From PSRI01 sp041484195 (GTDB lineage Bacteria; Bacteroidota; Bacteroidia; Chitinophagales; Chitinophagaceae), in assembly GCA_041484195.1 (NCBI GenBank), contig JBGPHC010000008.1, positions 62,001 to 126,000 on the forward strand: DNA of 64,000 nt, in the 5' to 3' direction. Positions within the stretch are counted from its first letter, which is position 1. Each line of letters opens with the position of its first letter. Positions 25,484-34,028 of the stretch are shown here, one piece after another. Below the pieces are notes generated by a model. That model did no database searches. It saw nothing but the letters and a program-made list of their open reading frames with translations, and was not told the origin of the DNA. The position numbers and the translations under genes are program-made.

Positions 25484-26116
25484 CTATCGAAACCAATACC
25501 CGAGGTTGACGGTAAAGGTGCGGGGTTTAACAATTGGGCCATTGTCATCATCTACTATGGATCCTAGCCCAAGCGCATATCCAGTAGACAGCACCATATT
25601 GTTCCCGAATTGATATCCGACTCTGCCAATGAGGTTGAATTCAAAATGATCGTAAGCATAGAAATCAAAGACCATTTTTTGAGAAACGATGGATTGATCT
25701 AGCTCGGAAATCCTTTCCCGGCCAGATATAGCGAAAGAAATAGAAGGGCCGAACTGGAAGAAGATATGCGCCCTCTGTTCCCTGGTATCGTATTGCAGGA
25801 GCAGTGGCAATTCTATATAGTGGATATTGAGGCTTTTTTGGACTACGGAATCACCGTAAAGATTTTGATACTGCAGGCCATATTTTTTTGAACTGTATTG
25901 TAACTGCGGAACGAAATAGAGCTTCTTATCAAAGGGAACTTTTAGCATGATGCCAGCGTGAAACCCGTTTCCGGCTATAACGGGGATTTTTGTTCCTTGT
26001 CTCGTCTGCGCGATGGCGCCAATATGATTCCATCCCGCATCTGCTCCGTAAAATATTTGAGCCTTTGAAGAAAGAGTGAAAAGGGCTAAGAGGAAAACAA
26101 CGGCTATCAATCTCAT
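25484..26116 (-). CDS. Outer-membrane beta-barrel protein (PorT/OmpA-like barrel family)
   Basis: 210 residues: signal peptide MRLIAVVFLLALFTLSSKAQ, then alternating amphipathic strands ending in 'TFTVNLGYWFR'. It looks like the small 8-strand barrel proteins (outer membrane protein beta-barrel, PorT family) very common in Bacteroidota. No ligand or partner can be named. Upstream lies the convergent-free 3' end of ggt on the same strand (about 170 bp), so co-transcription with ggt is possible but unproven. Confidence 0.75.
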   Translation of the reverse strand: MRLIAVVFLLALFTLSSKAQIFYGADAGWNHIGAIAQTRQGTKIPVIAGNGFHAGIMLKVPFDKKLYFVPQLQYSSKKYGLQYQNLYGDSVVQKSLNIHYIELPLLLQYDTREQRAHIFFQFGPSISFAISGRERISELDQSIVSQKMVFDFYAYDHFEFNLIGRVGYQFGNNMVLSTGYALGLGSIVDDDNGPIVKPRTFTVNLGYWFR

Positions 26117-26284
26117 ATGAGTAGGCGAAATTGCTAATTAATTCTTGTTTTTCATAGTAATTGTCTCGAAATCTCCTTTGAAGGGATTGAATAAATGATG
26201 CATGATAATTGCTTCAGGGCCACTTTCCAATATGCCGTTTCCTGTCTAAATTCCGCTTCACACGCAACATTCTGCATGGCGGAT

Positions 26285-27991
26285 TCAATACCCCTCGGCA
26301 TCGTCATCTCCTCTTCTGTCCCCAACTGCTTCAACATTACCATTTGTAATCCTGATCAGTTCGGTTCGACCGATTGAGCCAGCCTTATTGGTCTGGTAGC
26401 CCATATCATGGAGCGACTGAATTGTTGCAGCGGGGAAGCCTTGCTCCACAATGATTACATCAGGGAGCCATTGGTGATGGAATTTGGGGAGGTTCACTGC
26501 ATCTTCGGTACTCAGGTTGAATTCAATTATATTAAGGATGGTTTGATATACGGAAGTGGGTATTGTGGTGCCTCCGGGCGTGCCCGTGACAAGAAAGGGT
26601 TTGCGATTTTTCAGAACAATGGCCGGCGTCATTGAACTCAACATTCTTTTCGCGGGCGCGATGGCGTTGGCTTCCCCACCAATGGCTCCAAACATGTTTG
26701 GCACACCCGGTTTCACGCTGAAATCATCCATCTCATCATTCATTATGAATCCCGCGCCTTCGATGACCGTCTTACTCCCATAACCATTGTTCAAAGTAGT
26801 GGTAACGGAAACCGCATTTCCCCATTTATCCACTATGGAAAGGTGGGTGGTTTCCATACTTTCATGCGGGATCATGCCTGCCCCTATGGATTTGCTATTT
26901 CCCGCAACTCCCGGAACAAAATCTTTCATTCTTTCTTGGAGATAGGCTGCGCTTATAAGTGTATTGACGGGCACTTTTACGAAATCGGGATCACCCAGGT
27001 ATTTAGCCCTGTCGGCAAAAGCTCTTCGCTCTGCTTCTACCATGAGCTGCACCGCAGCCGGTGACTGAAAGCCCAGGGAACCGATATTTCTGTCTTCAAC
27101 CATCTTCATGCATTGTTGTAAAATCAATCCACCACTACTGGGCAGCGGCATAGAAATGATTTCATAACCTTTATAATTGAATTGAACTGGCTTTCTTTCA
27201 ATAGCACGATAATTCTTGAGGTCTTCATAACTAATAATGCCATTGGCTTTTTTCATTTCCGCAACGATGAGCCTGGCAGTTTCACCTTCATAAAAACCTT
27301 TCTGACCAAGATCCCTGATTCGTTTGAGCGTGCCGGCAAAGTCTTTTTGAATCAGGGTATCCCCGGCCTTCCAGCCGCCCTCTCTTACAAAAATGGGGGG
27401 ATTGATATTTGAATTCAGGAAATCCTGTTTACTGCCGTTCAGCGATGCCGCTTCCTTTTCCGTAAGAGCAAATCCTTTCTCGGCAAGGTTGATGGCTGGC
27501 TGTATTAATTTTACAAATGGAAGTTTTGCGTATTTCAATGATGCGAAGAGTCCCGCAATGGTGCCGGGCACTCCACTTGACAGGTGACCATCCTGGCTCA
27601 AGGCCATATTGGGCTTACCCATGGAATCCAGGTACATGTCCCTGCTTGCTTTACCTGGAGCTTTTTCCCGATAATCTAAGGCTACAGTCCTGCCATTGCT
27701 CAGGTGGGCAATCATGAATCCCCCTCCTCCAATATTTCCTGCTGACGGATGGACTACGGCCAGGGCTAACTGCACAGCTATGGCGGCATCAACGGCGTTA
27801 CCACCTTGTTGCAGAATAGAAAGCCCAACCTTGCTTGCCAGGGGATGTGCAGAAACCACGGCACCGTTCCTGCCTGTCACCTTTTTCTGAATTTGGAATT
27901 GAAAAGGGCTGATGTGATTCATTTTTTTCTGAGCGGCCGATTGGAATTGCATGGACAGTAGAACCGTTATCAATAATAAATTCCTTATCAT
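26285..27991 (-). CDS. ggt: Gamma-glutamyltransferase
   Basis: 568 residues, family length. Signal peptide MIRNLLLITVLLSMQFQSAA. The large-subunit block 'GNIGGGGFMIAHL' is followed by the autocleavage site 'METTHLSIVDKWGNAVS'. Thr381 is the expected nucleophile that starts the small subunit after self-processing, and 'PSSGGLILQQ' and 'TGTPGGTTIPTS' are further conserved blocks. It hydrolyses or transfers gamma-glutamyl groups of glutathione and similar compounds in the periplasm. Possible link: the operon at 9-14 kb may make gamma-glutamyl-type amides, but the distance makes this speculative. Confidence 0.94.
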   Translation of the reverse strand: MIRNLLLITVLLSMQFQSAAQKKMNHISPFQFQIQKKVTGRNGAVVSAHPLASKVGLSILQQGGNAVDAAIAVQLALAVVHPSAGNIGGGGFMIAHLSNGRTVALDYREKAPGKASRDMYLDSMGKPNMALSQDGHLSSGVPGTIAGLFASLKYAKLPFVKLIQPAINLAEKGFALTEKEAASLNGSKQDFLNSNINPPIFVREGGWKAGDTLIQKDFAGTLKRIRDLGQKGFYEGETARLIVAEMKKANGIISYEDLKNYRAIERKPVQFNYKGYEIISMPLPSSGGLILQQCMKMVEDRNIGSLGFQSPAAVQLMVEAERRAFADRAKYLGDPDFVKVPVNTLISAAYLQERMKDFVPGVAGNSKSIGAGMIPHESMETTHLSIVDKWGNAVSVTTTLNNGYGSKTVIEGAGFIMNDEMDDFSVKPGVPNMFGAIGGEANAIAPAKRMLSSMTPAIVLKNRKPFLVTGTPGGTTIPTSVYQTILNIIEFNLSTEDAVNLPKFHHQWLPDVIIVEQGFPAATIQSLHDMGYQTNKAGSIGRTELIRITNGNVEAVGDRRGDDDAEGY

Positions 27992-28450
27992 TTTAAAGAA
28001 TTGTTTGGATGATACTGGGTGAAAGGATCATAAAAATAGGATTCATGATTGAATTTGCGGAAATGTTTTTGCGCCTGACCAGGAGGAAAATACCCAAGGG
28101 AGAATACAATCATTTTTTATGACCGCCGGGATCAGGCAGGCAAGACCGGCAAATCCAGGACAGAAGGGGATAATGCAGACCTCAATTTCTCATGACTACA
28201 TTAAAATGTTAAAGGTCTGAATTCCCCTTCGGTTTTTTGCTGAATGGTATCAATTACACAACTGGTTCTTTTATCTTAGCGCATGAATTGCCCTGCCCAA
28301 CCAATAACTGCCATGAGAAGATTCACGCATCATTCTACTCCTGATTACTGCCAACTCAATCCCAAAAATACTTTCCGAAGTTCAAACAGGAATTTGTCTT
28401 CTGTGGCATCATCCTGCCTGTTCTCGAAATTTCCAACAATGCTCAATATC
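27992..28450. other. Divergent intergenic region ggt / PIG-L
   Basis: About 460 bases without a supported gene. The PIG-L frame extends back to 28283, but the signal peptide begins only at 28451, so the extension is probably leader. TATCTTAG at about 28272-28279 is one base off TAnnTTTG and may be the PIG-L promoter. Nothing else recognised. Confidence 0.45.
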
Positions 28451-31048
28451 ATGAAACAATTCTTTCTGATTTTATTTCTGGGTCTTGGTTTTTTTCCAAC
28501 CCGGGCACAGGCGCCAAGAACATGGAATAGCGCTGAGATTTTGTTGAATCTTAAAAAATTGAATGTACTGGGTAGCGTGCTGTATATAGCGGCGCATCCC
28601 GACGACGAAAATACCAGACTGCTGGCCTGGCTGGCCAATGAGAAATCATATCGCACGGCCTACCTGAGTCTCACTCGGGGCGATGGCGGACAGAACCTTA
28701 TTGGAGATGAACAGGGAGTGGAGCTGGGCCTCATCCGCACCCAGGAACTGCTATCCGCCCGCAGAATTGACGGCGCGGAACAGTTTTTTTCAACTGCATA
28801 TGATTTTGGCTATACAAAAAGCACAGAGGAAGCCCTGGAACTCTGGAATAAGAATCAGGTCTTGAGCAATGTGGTCTGGGTGATTCGGAATTTCAGACCC
28901 GATGTAATCATCACCAGGTTTCCAGAAGACTCCCGTGCCGGACATGGCCAACATTCCGCATCAGCCGTACTTGCCCGTGAAGCATTCGTCGCCGCCGCGG
29001 ATCCAAAAATGTTTCCTGATCAATTTAGGTATGGAGTGAGACCCTGGCAGGCAAAGAGGATATTGTGGAACACTTTTAATTTTGGAGGCGCCAATACGCA
29101 AAGTGAGGACCAGTTCAAAGTGGACGTGGGTGGATTCAACCCCCTGCTGGGAAAAAGCTATGGAGAACTTGCCGCTGAAAGCCGGAGCCAACACAAGAGC
29201 CAGGGATTTGGAGTATCGGCGCAGCGTGGCGAAGGCATAGAATATTTTAAGACCGTGCTGGGCGATCCTCCACAACACGATTTGATGGATGGCGTGGAAA
29301 CTGATTGGAGCAGGGTTATTCATCAACAGACAATGCCAAAAGGATCCGGAGCCACAGCGGCTTCCAATACAGAAGCAACTGACCGGTTGAAATATGCGGT
29401 ATCCATTCCGAACTCAATAGACAGCCTGATCCGACATTTTTCATTTGAGCATCCCGAATATTCAGTACCTGCTTTGATGCGACTCCGCTGGGCCCTGATG
29501 AGAATTGGGGATTCTTATTGGGAGAAACGGAAATTGGCAGAAGTGGAAAAACTGATCCTGGCGTGCAGCGGTATTTACATGGAAGCCACTACCAATGAAC
29601 CCTATGCGGTCCAGGGTAAAACATTGCGCGTAACCCTGAACGTGGTCAACAGGAGCGGTATCCCCATGTCCGGCTCAGCAATGGCGCCATTCGATATTGA
29701 ATTCGGCAATAAACTAACGGAGAATAAGCCCTTTACCACAAGCAAGACTTTTGATATACCTGCGAATTTTACCAGCCAGCCTTACTGGCTATTTCATGGA
29801 CTGGATGGTGGCCATTTTGTGGTTGATGATCAAAGTCTAATAGGCTTACCGGAAAATCCTCCTGCCATTGATATTCCTCTGAACCTGGAAATCGAAAAAC
29901 AATTTTTGACAATCAGAATTCCCGTGCAATACAGATTTACTGACCCGGTGATGGGTGAAATCTATCAGCCTTTGGCCATTGCGCCTCCAATTTCAATTAG
30001 CGCCGGACCTCCATTCGTGTTCACCCATTTGAATAATAAGAAAACCAGGGAGGTTCGTTTGTTCCTGAATGCAAAGACCAAAATTGATAGCGCCCGGGTA
30101 AGCGTGTTCCGCTATGAATATGAACAGGGGAAATTGATAAAAGACAGTCTGTTTCTGGAAAAAAATCTCAATATCCCCGCGAATGGAGTACAGACATATA
30201 CGATCAATACGGATTCGCTGATAAAAAGCAAAGATCAGAAGTCTATACGCTTTCTCGTGAAAATGCCACCGGCTTTTTCGGACACACCGCTCAGTTTTGC
30301 CGTCAGAAGAATTGAATATTCCCACATACCGGCCATTACATATTATTACCTGGACAAGATTTCCATTATAAATGAAGATATCAAAACGGACGGGAAGAAG
30401 ATTGGCTATATCAGGGGGGCGGGAGACAAGGTTGCGGAATCACTACAGCAGATGGACTATGAAGTGAGCTTCCTTGAAGAAAAGGACCTCACAGCCAAAA
30501 CACTCAGGCAATTTGATGCGATCGTGGTCGGCGTGCGAGCATACAATGTGCACGACTGGCTGAATAACTATCATGATATATTGATGGACTATGTGAAAAA
30601 CGGAGGAAACCTCCTGGTTCAATATAATACCAGCGGCTTTTCGGCACCAATGAAGGCGAAATTCGGGCCTTATGATTTCGTGGTATCCCGGAACAGGATA
30701 ACCGATGAAAAAGCCAGTGTTGACTTCCTGGTACCATCGGATCCGGTGCTGAACTGGCCTAATAAGATAATAGAAAAGGATTTTGAAGGTTGGATACAGG
30801 AACGTGGGATTTATTTTGCAGACCAATTGGATCCTGCCTACAAAGCCATATTAAGCATGAAAGATCCCGGAGAGGAGAATGCACAGAATGGCAGCCTGAT
30901 TGTAGGTAACTATGGAAAAGGGAGGTTTATTTATACCGGGCTTGTTTTTTTTCGCGAATTACCTGCCGGTGTTCCCGGTGCTTACAGATTATTCGCTAAT
31001 TTGGTCGCTAATCCAAATCATCGGAAAAAAAATGGCTCATCAAAATAG
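28451..31048 (+). CDS. Secreted PIG-L/LmbE-family deacetylase with C-terminal ThuA-like domain
   Basis: 865 residues from the ATG at 28451 (an in-frame ATG at 28439 is also possible); signal peptide MKQFFLILFLGLGFFPTRAQ. The N-terminal domain carries 'YIAAHPDDENTRLLAWL', the PIG-L zinc motif (A-H-P-D-D-E), and 'RAGHGQHSASAVLA' with a further zinc His. The middle is beta-rich. The C-terminal third (KIGYIRGAGDKVAESLQQM ... VVGVRAYN) resembles a ThuA/glutaminase-like Rossmann domain. PIG-L enzymes remove N-acetyl groups from GlcNAc derivatives. The 3' end overlaps the start of a mini membrane protein by 17 bp, beginning a chain of overlapping genes up to a symporter. Confidence 0.88.
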   Translation: MKQFFLILFLGLGFFPTRAQAPRTWNSAEILLNLKKLNVLGSVLYIAAHPDDENTRLLAWLANEKSYRTAYLSLTRGDGGQNLIGDEQGVELGLIRTQELLSARRIDGAEQFFSTAYDFGYTKSTEEALELWNKNQVLSNVVWVIRNFRPDVIITRFPEDSRAGHGQHSASAVLAREAFVAAADPKMFPDQFRYGVRPWQAKRILWNTFNFGGANTQSEDQFKVDVGGFNPLLGKSYGELAAESRSQHKSQGFGVSAQRGEGIEYFKTVLGDPPQHDLMDGVETDWSRVIHQQTMPKGSGATAASNTEATDRLKYAVSIPNSIDSLIRHFSFEHPEYSVPALMRLRWALMRIGDSYWEKRKLAEVEKLILACSGIYMEATTNEPYAVQGKTLRVTLNVVNRSGIPMSGSAMAPFDIEFGNKLTENKPFTTSKTFDIPANFTSQPYWLFHGLDGGHFVVDDQSLIGLPENPPAIDIPLNLEIEKQFLTIRIPVQYRFTDPVMGEIYQPLAIAPPISISAGPPFVFTHLNNKKTREVRLFLNAKTKIDSARVSVFRYEYEQGKLIKDSLFLEKNLNIPANGVQTYTINTDSLIKSKDQKSIRFLVKMPPAFSDTPLSFAVRRIEYSHIPAITYYYLDKISIINEDIKTDGKKIGYIRGAGDKVAESLQQMDYEVSFLEEKDLTAKTLRQFDAIVVGVRAYNVHDWLNNYHDILMDYVKNGGNLLVQYNTSGFSAPMKAKFGPYDFVVSRNRITDEKASVDFLVPSDPVLNWPNKIIEKDFEGWIQERGIYFADQLDPAYKAILSMKDPGEENAQNGSLIVGNYGKGRFIYTGLVFFRELPAGVPGAYRLFANLVANPNHRKKNGSSK

Positions 31049-31187
31049 ACCTCGCAAAAGTCCGGAAATAGGTGTAATCATTGGTGTTAGTTTAGGAATT
31101 CTGGTCGCATTGATCTTTAAACCCCTTGCAAAGGGAATCTTATTGGGGATTGTAATAGCGGTCTTATTATACCGCTTTTCAAAATAA
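31032..31187 (+). CDS. Mini membrane protein, 51 residues
   Basis: Starts at an ATG inside the last codons of the PIG-L gene (17-bp overlap). A basic N-terminus (MAHQNRPRKSPE) precedes two hydrophobic helices separated by a 'KPLAKG' turn. It ends LLYRFSK with positive residues, so both ends are predicted to face the cytoplasm. No family recognised. Overlap with PIG-L and a 6-bp gap to the next mini-gene argue for translation as part of the same operon. Possibly a small accessory subunit of the symporter (inference). Confidence 0.6.
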   Translation: MAHQNRPRKSPEIGVIIGVSLGILVALIFKPLAKGILLGIVIAVLLYRFSK

Positions 31188-31193
31188 GAATCT

Positions 31194-31316
31194 ATGTACG
31201 AAGAAAAAGAGCGTCCACCGATATTTAAGAAATGGTCGGGCTGGTATGCCCTGGTCATTGGTTTTCTGGTGGCCCTGATTATTTTCTTCGTGTATTTCAC
31301 GAAATATTTTGCATGA
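31194..31316 (+). CDS. Mini membrane protein, 40 residues, translationally coupled to symporter
   Basis: MYEEKERPPIFKKWSGWY followed by one hydrophobic helix and a short basic/aromatic tail (FTKYFA). Its TGA overlaps the symporter ATG as ATGA (31313-31316), classic coupling. The size and layout recall the small subunits that precede some sodium:solute symporters (DUF4212-like, about 90 residues), but this is much shorter and no homology can be claimed. Easily missed by gene callers because of its length. Confidence 0.65.
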   Translation: MYEEKERPPIFKKWSGWYALVIGFLVALIIFFVYFTKYFA

Positions 31317-33076
31317 GTTATTTCGACTGGATAGTATTGATCATATCCCTGCTGGGCATAATCTTGTATGGCATCTATAAAAGCAGGAGCTCCAGAAACC
31401 TCGAAGGTTATTTCCTCAGCGACCGTGAAATGCCGTGGTGGCTCATATTACTGAGTATCATGGGAACCCAGGCCAGCGCCATCACCTTTTTATCAGCGCC
31501 AGGCCAGGCTTACACAGATGGAATGCGGTTCGTGCAATATTATTTCGGATTGCCCCTGGCCATGGTAGTGCTCTGCATCACCTTCGTGCCGCTGTTCCAT
31601 CGCCTCAGATTGTACACGGCTTACGAATACCTTGAAAAACGTTTCGATGTAAAGACCCGGACCTTCACTGCCTTCCTCTTCCTATTACAACGCGGCGTTT
31701 CCACAGGAATCAGCGTATATGCCCCTTCAATCATTCTTTCATCCCTGCTGGGGTGGAATATCTATATCACGAATGTGCTGATGGGCGGATTGCTGATTAT
31801 TTATACTGTGAGTGGTGGGGCGAAAGCTGTCGCTTATACCCAACAGTTACAACTCATCATCATTTTTGTGAGCATGTTTATAGCGGCTTATATGGTTGTG
31901 AGTTTATTACCGGAAGGAGTGGGCTTTTTTGACGCACTGCAAGTGGGCGGCAAGATGGGCAAGCTCAATGTGATCACAACAGGCATGAAACCGAACGGCG
32001 GTTTTGACTGGAGCGACCAATACAATTTACTGAGCGGACTGATTGGAGGATTTTTTTTGGCGCTCTCTTATTTTGGAACAGATCAGAGCCAGGTGGGAAG
32101 ATATCTGACGGCAAAATCCCTGAGGGAAAGCAGGGTTGGTCTCCTAATGAATGGATTGGTAAAAGTGCCGATGCAATTCCTGATTCTGCTGATCGGCGTC
32201 CTGATCTTTTCATTCTACCAATTTCATAAGGCGCCTCTTTTCTTTAATAATACCCTGATTGAAAAAGTCGCCAACAGCGCTTATGCCGATTCCCTGAAGA
32301 ATATACAGTCTGAATATGATCGGTTTAATGACCAGAAACTGGCGCTGATGGAAAAATTTCCGCGGGTAGAAGCGGGAATGGATTTCAGCCCTGTTTTTCA
32401 GGAAGAATTAAAGAAGGTGAACCGTCAGGGCGATAGCCTGCGCAAATCATTTAAACAAATGATAGGTAAGTCGGGAGTAGGCGGGGATAGTAATGATACC
32501 AATTACATATTTCTCAGGTTCGTGATCGATTTTTTGCCAAAAGGCCTGGTGGGATTGTTGATAGCCGTTATATTTCTGGCATCCTGGGGTAGCATCGCTG
32601 CGGCCCTTAATTCGCTCGCGTCGGCAAGTGTAGTCGATTTTCATAAGAAATTTGTGAACCCTTCCATGACCGAAAGCCAGGATTACCGGATAGCTAAAAT
32701 ATATACGCTTTTATGGGGCATTTTCTGCATTGTGGTGGCCATGTTTGCCTACAATATAGGCAACAGCCTTATTGAAGCGGTTAATAAATTGGGCTCACTT
32801 TTTTATGGAGTCATCCTGGGTGTATTCCTGGTGGCATTTTTTTTCAAGAAAATTCGGGGCAGTGCTGTCTTTTGGAGCGCAATCCTGGGAGAACTTGGGG
32901 TGATAACGCTATTTGTGCTGAATGAAAAAAAGATCATCGGCCTGGGATTTCTGTGGTTGAATTTCATTGGCGCTGCCGCGGTCATTGCAATTGCGTGGCT
33001 AATGCAAATATTGATTTCAAAAAATGGAAATTCAAGTACATACATCCATGATACTACCCGGATTCCCCAAAAATAA
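31313..33076 (+). CDS. Sodium:solute symporter (SSS family)
   Basis: 587 residues from the ATG at 31313, chosen because it forms an ATGA overlap with the preceding mini-gene and begins a membrane helix at once (MSYFDWIVLIISLLGIILYG). About 13 helices. SSS signatures include 'LSIMGTQASAITFLSAPGQAY' near 40-60 and 'FFLALSYFGTDQSQVGRYL' near 240. A hydrophilic insert of about 70 residues (near 320-390; YADSLKNIQSEYDRFNDQK...) interrupts the helices. It imports a small organic solute with sodium; the upstream PIG-L deacetylase suggests a sugar or amino-sugar derivative. Confidence 0.92.
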   Translation: MSYFDWIVLIISLLGIILYGIYKSRSSRNLEGYFLSDREMPWWLILLSIMGTQASAITFLSAPGQAYTDGMRFVQYYFGLPLAMVVLCITFVPLFHRLRLYTAYEYLEKRFDVKTRTFTAFLFLLQRGVSTGISVYAPSIILSSLLGWNIYITNVLMGGLLIIYTVSGGAKAVAYTQQLQLIIIFVSMFIAAYMVVSLLPEGVGFFDALQVGGKMGKLNVITTGMKPNGGFDWSDQYNLLSGLIGGFFLALSYFGTDQSQVGRYLTAKSLRESRVGLLMNGLVKVPMQFLILLIGVLIFSFYQFHKAPLFFNNTLIEKVANSAYADSLKNIQSEYDRFNDQKLALMEKFPRVEAGMDFSPVFQEELKKVNRQGDSLRKSFKQMIGKSGVGGDSNDTNYIFLRFVIDFLPKGLVGLLIAVIFLASWGSIAAALNSLASASVVDFHKKFVNPSMTESQDYRIAKIYTLLWGIFCIVVAMFAYNIGNSLIEAVNKLGSLFYGVILGVFLVAFFFKKIRGSAVFWSAILGELGVITLFVLNEKKIIGLGFLWLNFIGAAAVIAIAWLMQILISKNGNSSTYIHDTTRIPQK

Positions 33077-33078
33077 AA

Positions 33079-33106
33079 TCCCGCTGAAAGTTTCACTCCA
33101 GCGGGA
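33079..33106. terminator. Bidirectional terminator between symporter and DUF2911 gene
   Basis: Stem TCCCGCTG/CAGCGGGA (33079-33086 with 33099-33106) and a 12-nt loop. Plus-strand side is followed by CTTT; minus-strand side by TTTTATTTTT, so it serves the DUF2911 gene best. Confidence 0.75.
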
Positions 33107-33130
33107 CTTTCATCTTCAGACTTCACAAAA

Positions 33131-33964
33131 TTATTTCAGAGATGCAATCAGTTTATTGTTCAGAGAAACGTAGTCATCGTTCTTGGCTGCCTTCGCTAAT
33201 TCAATCGACTTATTGGCCGAAGCAATAGCATCCTGTTTCCTGCCCAATTTTGCAAGACAGTTTGCCCTTTGGTGCCATACCCAAAATGCATTGGGACTTT
33301 GTTGGACAGCCTTGTCAAACCATCCCATCGCCTTATTCAGGTCTTTCCCGTTATTCATATAGTACACTGCCGATTCATAATAAGGGCGATTGTCTTTATT
33401 CATCAACTCGTCAATCGTTGCCATAATTTTTGAATCAACGTCGGATTTTATAGGAATTTTTACAACGGTCCTTTCCCAGAGAACCAGCATATCCATTGTT
33501 GATGAGGTGATATTGTCGAATACGATCATGAATGACTCAATCGGGAATGGCAGTTCATCGGGTGTAAGTACAACTCTTGCTACATCCTGGTCTTGCTTAT
33601 AGGCGGCCGGACTGGTAACGTCCAATTGTTTGGTCAGGATCACGGTCCATTGATTCCGGTCGGGAATAGTTAGTAACCCATATTTACCTGCGGGGACTTT
33701 GGCGTCTCCGAATACTACGTCTTCTCCAAATTGGATGGTGGTGGCGCTATTGGCCCCGGTGCGCCAAACTTTCCCATAGGGAACCAGGTCTCCAAAAATA
33801 GTTCTACCCTTTACACCCGGCCGCGAATAAGATAATTCTATTGTGGATAATCCAAAATCCTGCTTGATGGTCTGCGGGGGAGAGGGGTAGGGTGTTCTCA
33901 ATTCCTGCGCCTGGCAGAAATAAGAAAAAAATCCAATGGCAATGAGTGAAAATAATTTTTTCAT
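33131..33964 (-). CDS. DUF2911 domain protein with TPR-like tail
   Basis: 277 residues from the ATG at 33964 (an in-frame TTG nine bases upstream is not needed). Signal peptide MKKLFSLIAIGFFSYFCQAQ. The DUF2911 domain (PSPPQTIKQDFGLSTIELSYSRPGVKGR, 'WRTGANSATTIQF') covers about 25-180. A helical tail with TPR character (ALSIELAKAAK-like repeats, 'NAFWVWHQRANCLAKLG') follows. Function unknown; secreted and widespread in Bacteroidota. TACCTTCG at 33983-33990 on the minus strand is a one-mismatch promoter element just upstream. Confidence 0.85.
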   Translation of the reverse strand: MKKLFSLIAIGFFSYFCQAQELRTPYPSPPQTIKQDFGLSTIELSYSRPGVKGRTIFGDLVPYGKVWRTGANSATTIQFGEDVVFGDAKVPAGKYGLLTIPDRNQWTVILTKQLDVTSPAAYKQDQDVARVVLTPDELPFPIESFMIVFDNITSSTMDMLVLWERTVVKIPIKSDVDSKIMATIDELMNKDNRPYYESAVYYMNNGKDLNKAMGWFDKAVQQSPNAFWVWHQRANCLAKLGRKQDAIASANKSIELAKAAKNDDYVSLNNKLIASLK

Positions 33965-34028
33965 GGCAAACAAATTTTGCTGCGAAGGTAAGGGATAATG
34001 CGCTCAGGGAAAAGAATTCGGGATTTGA

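Noticed and set aside
25255..25551. 98-codon frame running off the 3' end of the barrel protein gene
   Set aside because: Begins inside the barrel gene in another frame and has low-complexity Pro-rich content; no support.
26152..26343. 63-codon frame overlapping the ggt 3' end
   Set aside because: Start lies inside ggt; no recognisable features or own promoter.
31232..31312. Upstream extension of the symporter frame
   Set aside because: It would overlap the 40-codon mini-gene in another frame; the ATG at 31313 starts directly at the first helix and forms an ATGA overlap.
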